In this document: piece by piece, positions 63,435-64,000 of the stretch
Layout of the letters: each line of letters begins with the position of its first letter
Position numbering within the stretch: the stretch's first letter is position 1
Assembly: GCF_033097525.1 (NCBI RefSeq)
Contig: NZ_CP109907.1
Coordinates: 434,001 to 498,000 of the forward strand
Length of the DNA: 64,000 nt
DNA from: Sphingobacterium sp. UGAL515B_05
GTDB taxonomy: Bacteria > Bacteroidota > Bacteroidia > Sphingobacteriales > Sphingobacteriaceae
Direction of reading: 5' to 3'
Translations under genes and position numbers: made by a program
The notes under the pieces: model-generated
Databases searched by the model: none
The model's input: only the letters and a program-made list of their open reading frames with translations
Told to the model about the DNA's origin: nothing

Positions 63435-63932
63435 ATGAAATCACAAGACATCATTTTAGCACTGGCAACTATATTTTCGGCAATTATATCGGGACTATTT
63501 TTCTCATATACTTTTTCAGTCAATTTAGGCTTACATAAACTCAACGATAAAGCCTATTTGATGGCTATGCAAAATATAAATAGAGAAATACTAAACCCTG
63601 CTTTCTACTGTTGTTTTCTCGGGGCACCGATTTTACTGGCCATTGCTTCCGTATTATTTTTTGATATACATTCACCAAAATTCTATTTAATCCTAACGGC
63701 TTGTCTGAGCTATATCATTGGCGTATTTATGATTACAGGCACGCAAAATGTTCCCTTAAACAATCAATTAAGCTCGATTGACCTTTCGATATCTTCGGAA
63801 ACATCCCTGAGACTTGTGCGTGATACCTTTGAAAAACCCTGGGTATTTTGGAATAATGTCCGGACATACTGCTCCTTACTTACACTTATTCTTCTAATTA
63901 TTAATCTAGTTTTATTTAAATCAAAAAACTAA
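63435..63932 (+). CDS. DUF1772 (anthrone oxygenase-like) membrane protein
   Basis: A 165-residue membrane protein with four hydrophobic helices (about 6-28, 55-75, 82-102 and 142-162). The DUF1772 features are visible: YTFSVNLGLHKLNDKAYLMAMQNINREILNPAFY, the Pro-containing NVPLNNQL loop and a conserved FEKPWVFWNNVRTYCSL. Family members include anthrone oxygenases, but bacterial ones are mostly uncharacterised. It is probably controlled by the AraC protein encoded upstream. Confidence 0.88.
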   Translation: MKSQDIILALATIFSAIISGLFFSYTFSVNLGLHKLNDKAYLMAMQNINREILNPAFYCCFLGAPILLAIASVLFFDIHSPKFYLILTACLSYIIGVFMITGTQNVPLNNQLSSIDLSISSETSLRLVRDTFEKPWVFWNNVRTYCSLLTLILLIINLVLFKSKN

Positions 63933-64000
63933 TCCTGGCACCATTAGTACAAGATCAGGTATTTAGCGAAAAACAATTCAATGGATACGAATTTAAATTC

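Noticed and set aside
63981..64000. ATG at the right edge that could start a gene running off the window
   Set aside because: Only six codons are visible, which is not enough to support a call.

Overview
The window looks like chromosome from a Sphingobacteriaceae-type member of the Bacteroidota, probably Sphingobacterium or a close relative. The basis is AT-rich intergenic DNA, almost no Shine-Dalgarno sequences, many SusC/SusD pairs, FecI/FecR-type regulators, LytS/LytTR signalling, and lipoproteins with short N-termini ending in S/T-C. No rRNA, tRNA, CRISPR array or intact insertion sequence was seen.

Layout. 1-8288 (minus) is a glycan-degradation locus: a DUF4832-type TIM-barrel protein, two GH2 enzymes, a secreted GH35-type beta-sandwich without a catalytic domain, and the 5' end of a propeller-type sensor/regulator that runs off the left edge. 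8868-14311 (minus) holds an S41 peptidase, a large TPR protein preceded by the tail of a lost relative, and two tandem NTF2-like secreted paralogues separated by a repeat block. 14517-14830 is rich in repeats and includes a MITE-like 229-bp inverted-repeat element. 14926-16715 is an ECF sigma factor with an anti-sigma factor that appears to end in an outer-membrane barrel. Divergent from it, 16879-19690 encodes a four-gene envelope module (YxFxxD lipoprotein, monohaem cytochrome lipoprotein, YceI, DUF5777 barrel).

21343-27833 is a sigma/FecR/SusC/SusD uptake unit without enzymes. 30221-38686 is a second sigma/FecR/SusC/SusD unit that ends in a GH29 alpha-L-fucosidase. 39039-48567 carries a propeller/beta-helix lipoprotein, an outer-membrane barrel next to a LytS/LytTR pair with a candidate LytTR repeat operator, an SDR protein lacking the catalytic Tyr, a TraB/GumN protein, a frameshifted ADP-ribosylglycohydrolase remnant and an SRPBCC protein. 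48783-64000 holds a GH78 alpha-L-rhamnosidase, a SusC relic, a metallophosphatase, a GNAT, an esterase, several very small genes, a YVTN/phosphoesterase fusion, an HD phosphohydrolase, an LLM/FAD oxidoreductase pair, an AraC regulator and a DUF1772 membrane protein.

Functionally, most of the window concerns sensing, importing and digesting fucose-, rhamnose- and galactose/uronate-bearing glycans and maintaining the envelope. Several stretches show gene decay (12627-12764, 28001-28186, 47779-48085, 51529-51669). The best candidates for undescribed biology are the dual-membrane anti-sigma gene with its divergent redox-like module, the MITE-like element, and the LytTR operator/barrel circuit. 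Assignments rest on motif reading by eye; no database search was run.
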